A stretch of DNA of 64,000 nucleotides from positions 1,694,741-1,758,740 of the forward strand of contig OZ029922.1 of NCBI GenBank assembly GCA_964023275.1. Reading direction: 5' to 3'. The notes under the pieces were generated by a model. It saw only the letters and a program-made list of their open reading frames with translations, had not been told where the DNA came from and ran no database searches. Origin of the DNA: Norana najaformis. Its lineage: Eukaryota > Annelida > Clitellata > Crassiclitellata > Hormogastridae. Shown piece after piece: positions 30,787 through 43,600 of this stretch (the stretch's first letter is position 1; each line of letters opens with the position of its first letter). The position numbers and the translations under genes are program-made.

Positions 30787-31584
30787 AGTCTTGATTCATC
30801 AAGTGTAGTCTAGCCTAGTTTTAATTACAAAAGGAACTTGTCTATATGCTAAATAATGTTGGTACAAGTCAAAAGCACTTCTGCACCGGTTAAATATGCT
30901 TTTCATGAGTGGTCCAGTTTTAGCATTAGATATTGGTAAATTGTCAGCCTGCGTTGTCATCATAATTTTCAGTCCAATTAGCCCATATTAAAATAATAAA
31001 ATCGAGATTTGACCTGCAAGTTTCATCCCAAATCTATCTCAATGCACAGTTTAAAATACTAGCCTCTCCCACATGGTTGATTGGCAAACTATCTCTTTCG
31101 GGGAATATACCCTGCACTGTCGCGATCACACTCCTCATTGGGGTCTTTTCCAGTTTGTTCCATTCCTATCGGTAACCAACAAACTTTTGCTTTTAGATTC
31201 TAGATATTATTATAAGCATTTAAGCCGCTATTATAGTACATGAAAGCACATATATAAAACAATCCAATGATAATAATGATTCATCACAAGAAACACGCTA
31301 CTAGGTTCAGCACGAATTCGCCTAATCTCGACGTTGAAAGCCTCATTCTTAAACTGTTTGCAAACGAAGGTCGGCTTGAAAGGCCAGTGTAACAGTCAGT
31401 TTTCGGCAATAGTACCTAATCTGCCTGCTCGAAGTCTGCGTATCAATGAATGACTTAATTCGCCTCATACATGAGTTCTGGTTTCTCTGCGTATTTTAAA
31501 ATAAGTTGTTTCGACATAATTATACACGATTTTTCTTTGTTTTGCTTATCCGAGGATCATCGTCTCCTTGGGCCTTTCTGTCGA
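30787..31584. other. Intergenic between the convergent genes A and B
   Basis: No frame, repeat terminus or RNA feature stands out. Both 3' UTRs must lie in or near this 0.8 kb. Confidence 0.5.
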
Positions 31585-31688
31585 TTACTTTATTTTCCCG
31601 GTTTTCCTGACTAAAATGGCTCCGATGAGAAAGAAAATTCCAAAGACGAGCATCAAGTAGGCGGCCCCTGTTCCGTTGCCTCGAGTAA
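31585..31688 (-). CDS. Gene B exon 20: transmembrane helix and stop
   Basis: After CTTGGTTTCAG the exon encodes TRGNGTG, then the helix [19 protein letters not shown] and a short basic tail RKTGKIK before TAA. This is a classic type I membrane anchor with almost no cytoplasmic domain, so signalling would need a partner protein. Confidence 0.85.
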
Positions 31689-34600
31689 CTGAAACCAAGA
31701 CATTTGGGAGGTTTTTAAAAGGCGCCACATAAATATTCATCTACATTTATTAAGAATATATGAATTCGTCTATATATAATAAGAATATATGACGAAATAA
31801 TATATGAAAGCACTTCACCGGTTCTACTTAGAAATCCCTGCAATTGATCCACCGATAAGACGACTTCAGTGCCGAGATAATAATTTCGCGATAGCTTTAG
31901 TATATTAATTATTAGTTTATCTTGAAGCTATATAAATTTCTAATTAGTGTTGTATTAATGGAAATTACACAATTCGCAACTTAGTAAGTTGTATCACGAA
32001 CTGTGTTCAACTGATCAACATACTTGGACTGGTGGACTTCAGGTGCTTGCAGTCGCAGTTCCCGTAACATGGACAAAAGGCTCCGTACTTTTCATAGGCG
32101 TTTTCGCGTACGATCTTCATGCACCAGTTCAAGGCAGGTGCATCAGTACATCCACCTTCAGTCAGGGTTTCCTGGATGTTCGTTAGGTACGTTTTCAAAA
32201 GCCTTGAGTAGATTGACAGTAATTCAATAAATTACAACATTAGTAATGTTGGTACCACATCAAAAGCACTTATAGAAATTGTATCAATATTTATTACTTG
32301 TAATTTGGTAATTAATGTTAAAAGGTTCTGCGCCTAACGGCACATCGATCTTTGGCTGTCTTTGTGTAATTCTGACAGATTGTATTGTCTACACGTGAAA
32401 TTTGCTGCATACGTAATCAGATACAGTACATATGTTGTCAAACGGATGAATGTTCTGTTCTTAATGGCATATAACATCGCTAAGGCCAGTGCAGAGAGTA
32501 CCTCCGATTAGTTTCTCCTGAAGAGGCGCTAAACAAATTTCTGATTGCAATCACAATTACAAAAAAATTAATTATGGAAATTTCGTCAACAATCATATTG
32601 TAAATAGCATTGATATATTATAATTTCTTCGGTATTAATTCTATAAGCTTGAAACTTAGTACTCACGAACAGAATTTCGATACTTGATTCGGATTAGCTA
32701 TAATCGCCAAGTTGGCGTCTCGATCTATCATCCAGTTTTTATGGAAGTTTTCTGCCTTTGGTCGAATTCTGTCGGTCAAGATACACTGTCGCAGCGTCGA
32801 GTTGAAATCTGTATTATTTTTCAAACATTGCTCCTCTATATGCAATTTCATTTATTTCATCAGCATAGGCCTAAATCATATAGGCTACGTATGTATGCAT
32901 TGAAATGTAACCAGCGTTTGAGTTGAATTCGGCACATACTGCCTATTTTAATATCGCAAAATTAGATTAGAATAATTATTAATCCTCGCAGAAGTAGATT
33001 AGAATTAAACTAGCATTAGAATTGAATTCTGCACATGTTTTTCAAACATTGCAAAAGTATACTAAAATGTAACTAGCGTCTAAGGCTCTAAGCCTTCAAA
33101 GGAAAGAAAATTAGATCATCGTAATGGTAGTCGTAATCTCAAGATTTCTACAGCGCCCATCAAAAGCTAAGACGCGGGAACCAGCTTATTCACAGGCGCT
33201 CAGTCAAAACAAAATCGATTGGCAAAAGGTTCGGTTCTAGGTCAAGATCCAGGAGTCAGGCAGTCAGACTGTCGGAAGGGTTTACTGTGGAAGATCATGT
33301 AGTAGCTTAGCAATGCTGGAAAGAGTAGAAAGATAAAAGAGTTAAATTTGGCATTTAAAGTAACTGCACATTTTATAGCGCTATTTTAAAAAGAACTAAC
33401 GTTCTTGTCTGTCGATGCTGCATACGTCATAGATGAAGCTGACGGCAGCTGTGGTTACATCACTGACCTCCGTTGCCCCGCCTCCTCCTGTAACGTCATT
33501 GAGGCAAGCCTGTGCTTGTCTGAAAAGATCAAAAGACATTGGAATAAATGGTTTCCAGGGGCAACGAACGTTTACATGGAAACGACAACGTGTTCAGTCA
33601 TGTTTAACAGTTTGTTTTACGTTACTACTGTTTTTGTATATATGAGAAATAACACACTTTCCAGAAGATGTTGATAGAAGAGAGAATCGTCCTTTAACAA
33701 AACAACGGGCAGAAACGATAGGAAATGGCAGATCAGTTGCAAGGGATTCATACTCAAAGAGTGCCAGCTTGAAGTGGATGCAGGAAGCCAGTGTAGGGAA
33801 CGAAAAGCAGGAAAGTTGATATTCAAAAATATATAATGTTATATTTAATTTTATAAGTTGACATATAAGTAAAGAAATATATTGATATCTATAGATTTAT
33901 GTTGATATCTACAACATCTGCTTATCTATCTGATATATATTGATAAAATTTATATAAATTGACATAAATGTAGCTGTGGCTAACGTGCAGTTGGTTCTGA
34001 AGTCTTTGTCGGCGATGTTGAGAAGGAAGAAGTCGGAGTCTCGTTTCCAGACTTGCAACATGAACTTTTTGACACACGGTGACGTTCCAACGCAAGGATA
34101 TGAGAACTCGCTCTTTGCTGCTGACGCTGTTAAAATAGTTACTGATAATTAAAAGTTTTAAAAATTTTAATAATTAATAGTCTTCCTTCTCTAAATGTTA
34201 TCTGGCCTTTATATGGAGCCCGCTCGTTGAATGTTGTAATTTTATTGTAATTGTAAATGCACAATTGCAGTTGTACTTATACTCTGTTTATCAGTAATCA
34301 TCTTAAATCTATTTGATGTTAGATAAGGAGCCCTTTTGGATCAGCCCTTTGTATCCTAGAAGAATTTGTGTATATTCCATCTTATGATGTTGTCGTTGGA
34401 AACAATAGATAAATGGATTGATGGAAGAATGAATGAATAAATGAAAAAGAGCAATTTATATAGCACCACGAGTAGCAAGCTACTTTTAGGGTGCCAAACA
34501 ATGGTCAATATCAAGTAGAACGTATCTGAAAATTTGCATAGCGCCTATTGTCGAACCTCTCAAAGGCTCAATATAAATATCACTAGTCTGATTCACCACT

Positions 34601-37600
34601 GCTGGGTCCGCTTGGCTGGCCACAGGAGGAGGTTAGGCGTAACCGAAGTGAGTCAAACGTTACAGCAGACCCAGGAAGTCATGCCCACATAAAATAAACA
34701 AGTGACAAAGTAACGGACACAAAGGTTCTGTTGGAACTACACAGAGGTGTGCCAGAATTATAGCGAGAAACTCTTTTGTGAGGTACTTTGTATATATATA
34801 TACATATGCATATACACACATACATCCATAAATATACACATACACACATAATACATATACAGACATACATACGTGCATACATACATGCAACCACACATGC
34901 ATGCATACAAACATACACACATCCATACATGTACACGTACGTACACACACACATACAAGAGTCGCCACCTACCGTTTCTGAATAGCGTAAACGCAAGCAA
35001 CGAGCAGATACAGAGTTCATGAAGGCATACCATCGCTGCTCTCAACGGAATTCAGGGCGATTTATTCACCTACAACGACACGACGTCCTATAGTTCAAAG
35101 GAATTCCCTCTCGTGTGTATTCATTATCGCCCCAGACCACAGAGCAATACGTAGAGAAGAAATGATGTGTCATCATCATCACCTTCGTAATTGTAGTCGT
35201 CATCATTATTGTTGCTATCATCATCATCATCATCATGTTGTACTAATCATTGTAATTGTCGTCCTCGATCATTATCATCATAATCATTATCAGCCACTAT
35301 GAATACCGTCGTCTAAATCATCATTATCACCATCATTGCCATCGTTGTCGATGTATTATCATCGTTATCGACATTAAATTAGATAGGCCTAATGTTACAG
35401 AAATTAATCTCATATGGATGGATGTACGTAAATGAAAACGTATTACGTTACCCTACACTGATTGACTCACCACCTGTAAATGGTCACTTACCAACAGGTG
35501 AGACGATATTGTGTTTCTTTTACAGCGCCACCCAGGTAACGACAGTTCCCTACGGAGTCGCTCAGGTGTGACGATTTTACCTATGAATCTCTCCTTATCA
35601 ACTGATTACCATTTCTACTTCAAACGTCCAGTATATTCATCCTGGAACTGCGATTTACTGAATACATATCTACAGTAGAATTTTCACGAGCAACTAATCA
35701 CAAAATCAAATGCAGTTTGACGAGAAGTTCATATCCGAAAACTAGGATGAAAGTCCGTACTCTGAGCAGCAAGAACTAGGGCTTTTCCTTTCTATGAAAT
35801 CACGCATGCGCATACGTATATTTATGGGACTCATATTCCTGACACATGCCTTTGTGTATAGGCTGCATATATGTATATGCAATACAGCCGTATAGATAAC
35901 ATAGAGACATATATATATATATTATCGGTTAACAAGCAGCGTGTTCATACATAAGATATATTTATACAGTATACTATTTTTAGAAGATATGACATGAACT
36001 GTGCACGTATTGAATATATGCGTTTTTAGAATATATGTGCACACATGTTTATAATAACATTATAATAACACATAGGATGTTGGTAGAATGTGTATATATA
36101 TGTATACATATGTCAACTACAAATATAATATTATCTACATCGTTCTCATTTTATGATTCAACAGCCCGCAACAGATTCGCTTCAGTGAGCACAGCAGATT
36201 TACGTGATACGTGTAGCCAATATTAGTGACATGTATACGCAAGCAAAGACGCGTATCCGGGCCGATATGTGTACAAACATATAGGCTTACATTACGTATA
36301 CAATCCTATATGTGTAGAAACATGTAGGCTTACAATACGTATACGAGCCGATATGTGTACAAACTAAGGAATCTAATATCATTGGACACGCAGTGGCGTA
36401 CACGTCTACGGGGTACGTTCTTATTCGAGTACACACGCGGATGGAGGAATGGACTGAATGTTGAACAGGAAGTATACAGAGGAGTAATGGGAAAGAGAGG
36501 GTGTAGCAGGAAGGGAGGAGAGTGGGATGAAGGAGAGAGATATGAGGTAGGAAGAAGACAGAGAGAGGATATGGAAAGAGTACAGGAAGGGAGTTCATCT
36601 AGAGCCCATATCTTTCGACGGGGTTTCGAGATGGAAAGAGGACTGAAGGCAGTCGATCTAGAACCCATTATCTTTCCAAATAGAAGAAGGGGTGGGACCG
36701 AGTCAGTCTGGAGATCATAGGTTTCCGATATCTAGTTTGTAATGTAAATCTCCGGTTATTCGATTGTAAATACGTCTCTTAAACAACAACTGTAAAAACT
36801 GTAAAACTGTAAAAGAATTCCAATCTACGTTAACGGCCTTTGATGCCATAAGATGTCGATAAACATTGGAACTATTACTAAATATCTATCTGATTGCGAA
36901 AATGCCAGTAATTTTTGTTTTCGAATTTCCTGTATTTTTACATCATAATTATGTAAATTACCCCTTAGTAGCACACAACTGTCATTTTAAAATGCCTTTT
37001 ACTAGTCACCTTCTTTTTTCTATCAACTATTCTTCTCTATTCATTTATCCACTCTCTTCTGCTATAAGCTATCCGTTACCTATCCAATGTCTTTGTTTCT
37101 ATACATTATCTTGTTATCCCTAACTTTTTTCCATGCACTACCTATTTCTATCTGCTATCCTTGTTTATCCGCTATTCAATCACAAATAATCATGACTGGA
37201 TAGTGGATAGAAAGCGACTTAAGTCGCTTCATTTAAGCTTTTCCATTTCTCTAAAGTTTCCGTCACATTCACTTAAATTTCACAGCATATTGACAATTTT
37301 CGTTGTGTCACTATGCGGTTGTCTATTCCCATTTTCGACCGCACACTCACTCAATAGCAACACAAACAACAGCGTTGTTTACCGTTGCACGTCTTCACCG
37401 AATCAGTTCGAAGCAGAGCAGATAAACCGCTAATCTGCGCCCGAACCGAACCGAAACAGCCTCGTCCGAAAGAATCCGCTTAACGCTGGGACCATATCGT
37501 TTACTCTCTCTTCGATACTCACTGTTCTCGTATCTCTCCAGCTTCCCTAGCTCCCCGAAGTCTTCGGGGGCACTGCGAGAACCCTTGTTGTCTCCGGCCG

Positions 37601-40600
37601 ATCCGAAACCGCGTGTTAACGTATCGCTTCTGTTGTTTGGATGTTGACCAGAGGAGACGTCCTTGCGCGCAGCCTGGTGTCCGTAGCCGTGGCTGAATCT
37701 GTTTCTCAAAGGGTCATCAGTGGGAGTTCGCGAACCTTCGGTGACCTGTTCGGTGAGGTCTTCCTCGCTGTCGTAGTCGTAGCCAAGGTCATGGTCGAGG
37801 TCCAGGTCGTCGTCATTGGTGTTAGGGGTCTGATAGGTCGATGATGTGACACCGCGAGATGTCGCAGGAGTCTGCGTGCCAGGGCGCATGACCGGAAGGA
37901 AGTCGACGGCTGTCGAACAGTATTCTGGGAAGAGAAAGCAATGCGGCGAATAGTATTGCCAAGAGTTTAGGCCAGTCACACTGAAAAAGCGCTTTCAAAA
38001 AAGCGCCATAGAAATGATCAAATAAATTATTTCTGAATTTATTAAGCGCCACTATCTAACGACAAAGCATCAGTCGATTGCTCCAAGCAATTGTGCTCAA
38101 TGTCCTTTATTGTTAATTGTTAATTAATAATTTCTATCGCACCGGAGTCATATGCACTCGGAATCAACCGACGGCGACAAAAACCAAGTTGCAGTTAGGT
38201 TGACTTCCAAAGAGGTCAACTTCTACGTGAGTCCTTACACAGTAACCTCTTCATAGGAGGCTCGAACCCCACACTCTGTGCAACAAGGCAAGCGCTTAAA
38301 CCAGTCGACTACTGGACACTTCTTTCGAGACTCTTACTTCTCTTGAGATTGTTAGAATTGTTTGAAAATTCCAACTCATATACCGTTTCTGACGATCGAA
38401 TAGGAGGATGACGTTTCGCGCGCGTAACTGTCGCGTGCGTCCAGGTGCTTGTTGCAAGTTTCGTCAATTCCGAACAGCAAGGAGTCTTCGTCGTTTCTGA
38501 AACTCTGAAGAGAAACACTATTGTATATTTAAATGTTTTTATCTGAACGCTTTTAAGCATAGCGAACCTTTTAGGAACCTTGCATAGGCTCTTTTCCTCT
38601 TCTTCCCCTTACCTATCCTGGACATCCAATTCCAAACACACCCACCGTAGCCCTCTGACTCCTGCCTGTCTGACTTTTAGATCTTGACCAGGAACCGATC
38701 CCTTCTTGCCTGTCGATTTTGTTTTGACTTAGCGCCTGTGAACAAGCTGGTTCCCGCGACTTAGCTTTCGTTGGAAGCTGCAGAAATCTTGAGATTACGA
38801 TTACGATATTACTGGGGTGGAATGGTTTTCTGCTTTGCAAGTCTACTCAAATTATACAACAGGGAAAGTATAACATAGTTCCCAGTGAAGGACGTCTTTT
38901 ATTTCGTCATTCATTTTTCCATGCATTAATGCATTTATGCGTCATAATGAATTACTTACGAAGCAGGTCAATAGGTCAGTCTCCTGGTCTCGTGCGATCA
39001 CGTAGGACTTCTCGTTCTTCGACCAAACAGCCAGACATTCCAACGACACGCCTGTCAGTTTACAGTAACTGGGATTGCATTTACTGATTCAGAGCATTTA
39101 CTGATTCAGAGCATTTACTGATTCAGAGCATTTACTGATTCAGAGCATTTACTGATTCAGAGCATTTACTGATTCAGAGCATTTACTGATTCAGAGCAAA
39201 CGTTTTAACCTTTTTATATAAATAGTAACATATTACATAAAATCTCAACTTATAAATAGAATATTAATTTATTACAAAACCAGTTGCACGACATATATTA
39301 ACACCAGTATGAGATTACCAATAAAACATTAACCTATTAATAAAATACCAACTTGCTGGAAAAAACACTAGCCTATTAAATAAAATATGTTCCTTCGACA
39401 TACAATATTAGGCCCAACATGCAATGATAAATGACGTGCAATGAAGTTAGTACGCCAGTATGTTGATCACCACTACCTTTGCAACAGCTAACCGTTGTTA
39501 GCTGTTTTTAGACTTAGGCGTTGAGCTGTTACCCCACAAAGAATTGGCTTACAACAGAGAAACAAGGGAAACCTTGGCCCCACCTCCACTCACCCGCGGG
39601 GCTTAATTTCGCCGGCGACGACAATTAAGATGATGAAGACGACAACGATAATGATGATGTATGTCCCAGCCTTAAAAGCGCTCTCTGCATTTGCATTCCG
39701 CCTTCAGATGGCGCTTTTGGAAGTTGAATATCCGGAAATGCCTCCGATCAATCATACGGCTTCTAAGCGCCTTTGTGAGGTTCCGAAAAGGAGCTATATA
39801 AATAGCCAGACACATATATACACTCACATACACACATACAGACATACATACATACTTATGGAAGGGAGCTCAGCTTCGGATATATCAACGTTTCCGATGT
39901 TCGTTTGAATTCTACACAATGGTAACTGTGGAAAACTGTTTCTTGTTGGCTGGTTTGCTTAGCCACCGTAGCCTGACTTAAGCCTATTGGACTTCGACCT
40001 GGCTTTTCCAACGGATTATGATATGTGACCGTAGTTTCACCTGAAGCAGCTATCGACTGAAGACCTAGCTAACCGAACTAAATAAGGTAAGGTGCTGCAA
40101 ATTAAGGTCAGTTCAGGTGAGGTAATATAGGTCAGTTCAGGTAAGGTCAGGTCAGGTAAGCTAAGGGAAGCTAAAGCACGGCAACGTAAGATAAGCTAAA
40201 AATTAAGGTAGTCCTAAATCTGTTGTACTCTATGTGGCGCATCTGTTGCTGTATAAACGTAAAAGGAGCTATATAAACCCTTAGGCATATAGACGTACCC
40301 GTAGTCTTATCGGCACAGGTAGTTTCGATGCGAATGATGGTCTCGTTACGGCAACCGACGTCCAACCGATGCAGGCAGCCTCCCTGTAGAGCCGTGTGAT
40401 GGAGCCCTGACCTTGGGCACGGGGTCAACTGATGGTCTTCAGCTGCTGCCAATAACACCATCTTCATCAAGATTTGTCACATTAGGTTTCACGTTTCAAA
40501 GAGAAAATGGAGAGTGGTTGAAACAGTAGCCAGCGTTTGATGTTCTTTAATACGTTCCCTCGTTCGTCCATCCATCAGTCCATCCACCAATCAGTCAGTC

Positions 40601-43600
40601 TGTACAGTATGTCCGTTCTTGCACGCATGCAAGCATCCACGCATCCATCCATCCATCCATCCATCCACCCCCACCCACCCACCCACCATCCACCCACCCA
40701 CCCATCCACCCGCCCATCCATCCATCCATTCATCCATCCATGCATCCATCCATCCATCCAACCATCCATCCATCCACCCATCTACCCACCCACAACACCC
40801 ACCCATTTACCCACCCACCCATCCACCCACCCACCCATCCATCCATTCATCCATCCATCCATCCACCCATCCATCCATCTATCCACTCAGACGGTTTCTA
40901 ATTAAGACATATCCCCAAAGCACTCGCAGCCTCTCCCGGCGGAAGAGGAGCTTTTTACACCGGGCAGCGTAAGAATAGCGTCTCGTATTTCGATCGCAAA
41001 ACAGACCGACTGCTTAGCGCTGAAGCGTTCAATCATTTCACCTGCAAGCGAATCGTGACTGATTATGACAACAGAGACTCCGCCACAGTCCATCCAGTTC
41101 TTAACAACGCTTAAGTTCTCGAAAGGCGCTATATTAAGTCGATACATAGATGAATGAATGGATGGATGGATGGACAGATAGACAGATATAAACATACAAA
41201 CATACATACATACAAATATACATAGATACATACATACTTACATACTCACGTACTTACATAAATACAGTTGCATATAATATATACGTACGTAACGATTCAC
41301 TTACGTATTAGAATGTGCATCAACTGGAACTCATTTTCGCTCAAACATTGTCCGTGATAACCGTATTCGATTAAGCTTCCTGCAAAATAGGACAGTCAAG
41401 CGTAAATGCTAAGGTGGCAAATTGAACCTGTTACAGATTATTTATTATTAATTAGCAACTTCTGTGCCACATGTGTCAAAAACACAAGGCATCAACCGAT
41501 GGTACACCAACACCAAATCGTGATCAGGTTAATATCCAGAGAGTCAGTTCACTGAAACTGAGACAGCCTGATAAGCCAGCAGAAACAGTCGAGCAGTGAG
41601 ACGGAAGCGACAGGAGAGACTAAGCAGAACGAACAGATACAGAAAGAGAGTTCCAAAATTTGGGCCCAGTAATCAAACAAGCTCGCCCACTGAGAACAGT
41701 TCTAGCTTTTGGCACAAGCAGAGAAAGGCGATCAGATGACCTGGTTGAATAACAACAAACCTGGGGTATGAGGACTGGTTTTAAGTAATGTGGTTGGCCA
41801 AAGTTAATTGTTCTATAAACTATAATCCCCAATTTGAAGCCAATCCTTTAGTGAGCAAGAAGCTAAAGCAAAGATTTAAGGCACGTTTGCATTTATTTCT
41901 GCAACCGTTTGCTATTGCACTTGACAACACTTTGTAACCTTACCTCTAACCTTACCTTACCTCACTTCACCTCACCTCGCATTAACTTTACTTATCCTAC
42001 CTCACCTTGCCTAACCCTACCTTACCTAACCCTAAGGCAACAGATTCTGCTTTTCGGCGTAGCTGGTATATAGCGAAGCGATCAGGAGATGGTAGCAAAG
42101 GCGCTATATAAATATCCAGAGGAAGAGACAGACTCTATTCTGAGACAATACTTGCGATGCCATTTCGCAGAATCAATCAATCACGCGTGACCCTCGGGAT
42201 CTAGGATAATTCTCTGGCGCCAGAGAACATCTATCATTCATCATTTGCGCATCACATCAGGAATACCAAAGCAATTCTCCTCCAACTGCTATGAATAGGT
42301 ATCGCTTCTGATTGGTTCTTTAGAAAAAGGCGCTATTTGAATTCTAATAATACCTTTTACCAATATCTTAAGACGCCCTAATCTAATCTAATGACTTATA
42401 TAGCGCCGTTTATAGATAATGCTCAAGTCATCAGCAGGATGTCGCTTCAACTGAAGTCATTGTCAAAAATCATAATTCGTGAACGAAGCCAGGTTGAAGT
42501 CCAAAAGGTCAGGGAAAGTTGAAACCAAGCTAAGTAGATAAGTAAGTTGAAACAGGTTAGTCTTAATTTTAGACCTGAATAACATTGAAATAAGTGCGAA
42601 TTTGAGAGGCTAATCAAAGGTAACGCTCACCTGGATAGAACTCAACAACAGCGTCGGCTCGACGCCTGAGCTTAATGCACTGCAGTTTGGATAAACTGAA
42701 AATAAACAACTTCAAAGCTTACATTTAAATAAAACTAAATTTAAATATTGAAAATGAAATAAGGGAGTTGTATTTTATTCTGGTACAGTTGAGAGGAAGA
42801 ACCAATATGGAGCTTGTTATCTTTTAAAAGGCACATGAATACTGTTTGCTAACCGATGAACTTTCTGTGTTTAATGACACTTAAATGTAAATGCAAAATG
42901 TACAGGTTTTATATAGCCACCGTATGGCCTCGACCCTGCTCATTTTGCAATGAATATATCGGGGGAGATCCTTCACCATCGCTGCCCGTTTCAATGGGTG
43001 CCACGCCATTTAAGGTCCCCGTGCACGGACCGTACTAGCCCGAGATTTAAATCTCGGAAATAAGCCACGACCGGGACGCGAACCTGGGATCCTCACGCAC
43101 AGAGGCTCCTTGGCGTACGCACTTACCGATGTAGCTAACTAGGCCAGTTTAACATCGCGTAGGTTAGCGTTCTGAGGCCTCTGTTTCTCTTTAAGCGGCG
43201 CTATAAAAATTTCTTATTACAATTGCAATCACTGATCTATCAAAATTAGATAAATTGAATACTTTACCATCGGAGACTGGAGAAACTGAGGATGATGAAT
43301 TCCTCTTCCAGGCGGTAGTAGTCTAATATCTGGATGCAGCGGAAGACGCCTGTGGGATGTTCCAGGTGCCTTGACCTTGACCCAGGACGTCGCTGGAACT
43401 CACTGAACACCTCTCCTGTGTCATCTAGGTTAAACTGTAGTGTCCCGTCGAGGTCCCGCCACGTGACTCCGTTCAGCCAATCAGGAAACATGCAAGATGG
43501 CGTCGGCCAAGCAAAACTATCTGGAATCGAATCCAGTATTTCTGCTTGTATCTGTGCTGCTACTTATTATTTAGCTTCTAAAGAATTTATGCACAAGCCA

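Noticed and set aside
36287-36720. Charged 121-residue + frame and Ser/Pro/Leu minus frames
   Set aside because: Purine-rich intronic sequence with no splice context or family; shadow of composition.
39079-39198. Possible CRISPR array
   Set aside because: Seventeen-base units are directly joined with no spacers, in an animal intron.
40537-40972. Pro/His/Ser-rich frames on + and Trp/Met/Gly/Asp-rich frames on -
   Set aside because: Both come from the CATC/CACC repeat.
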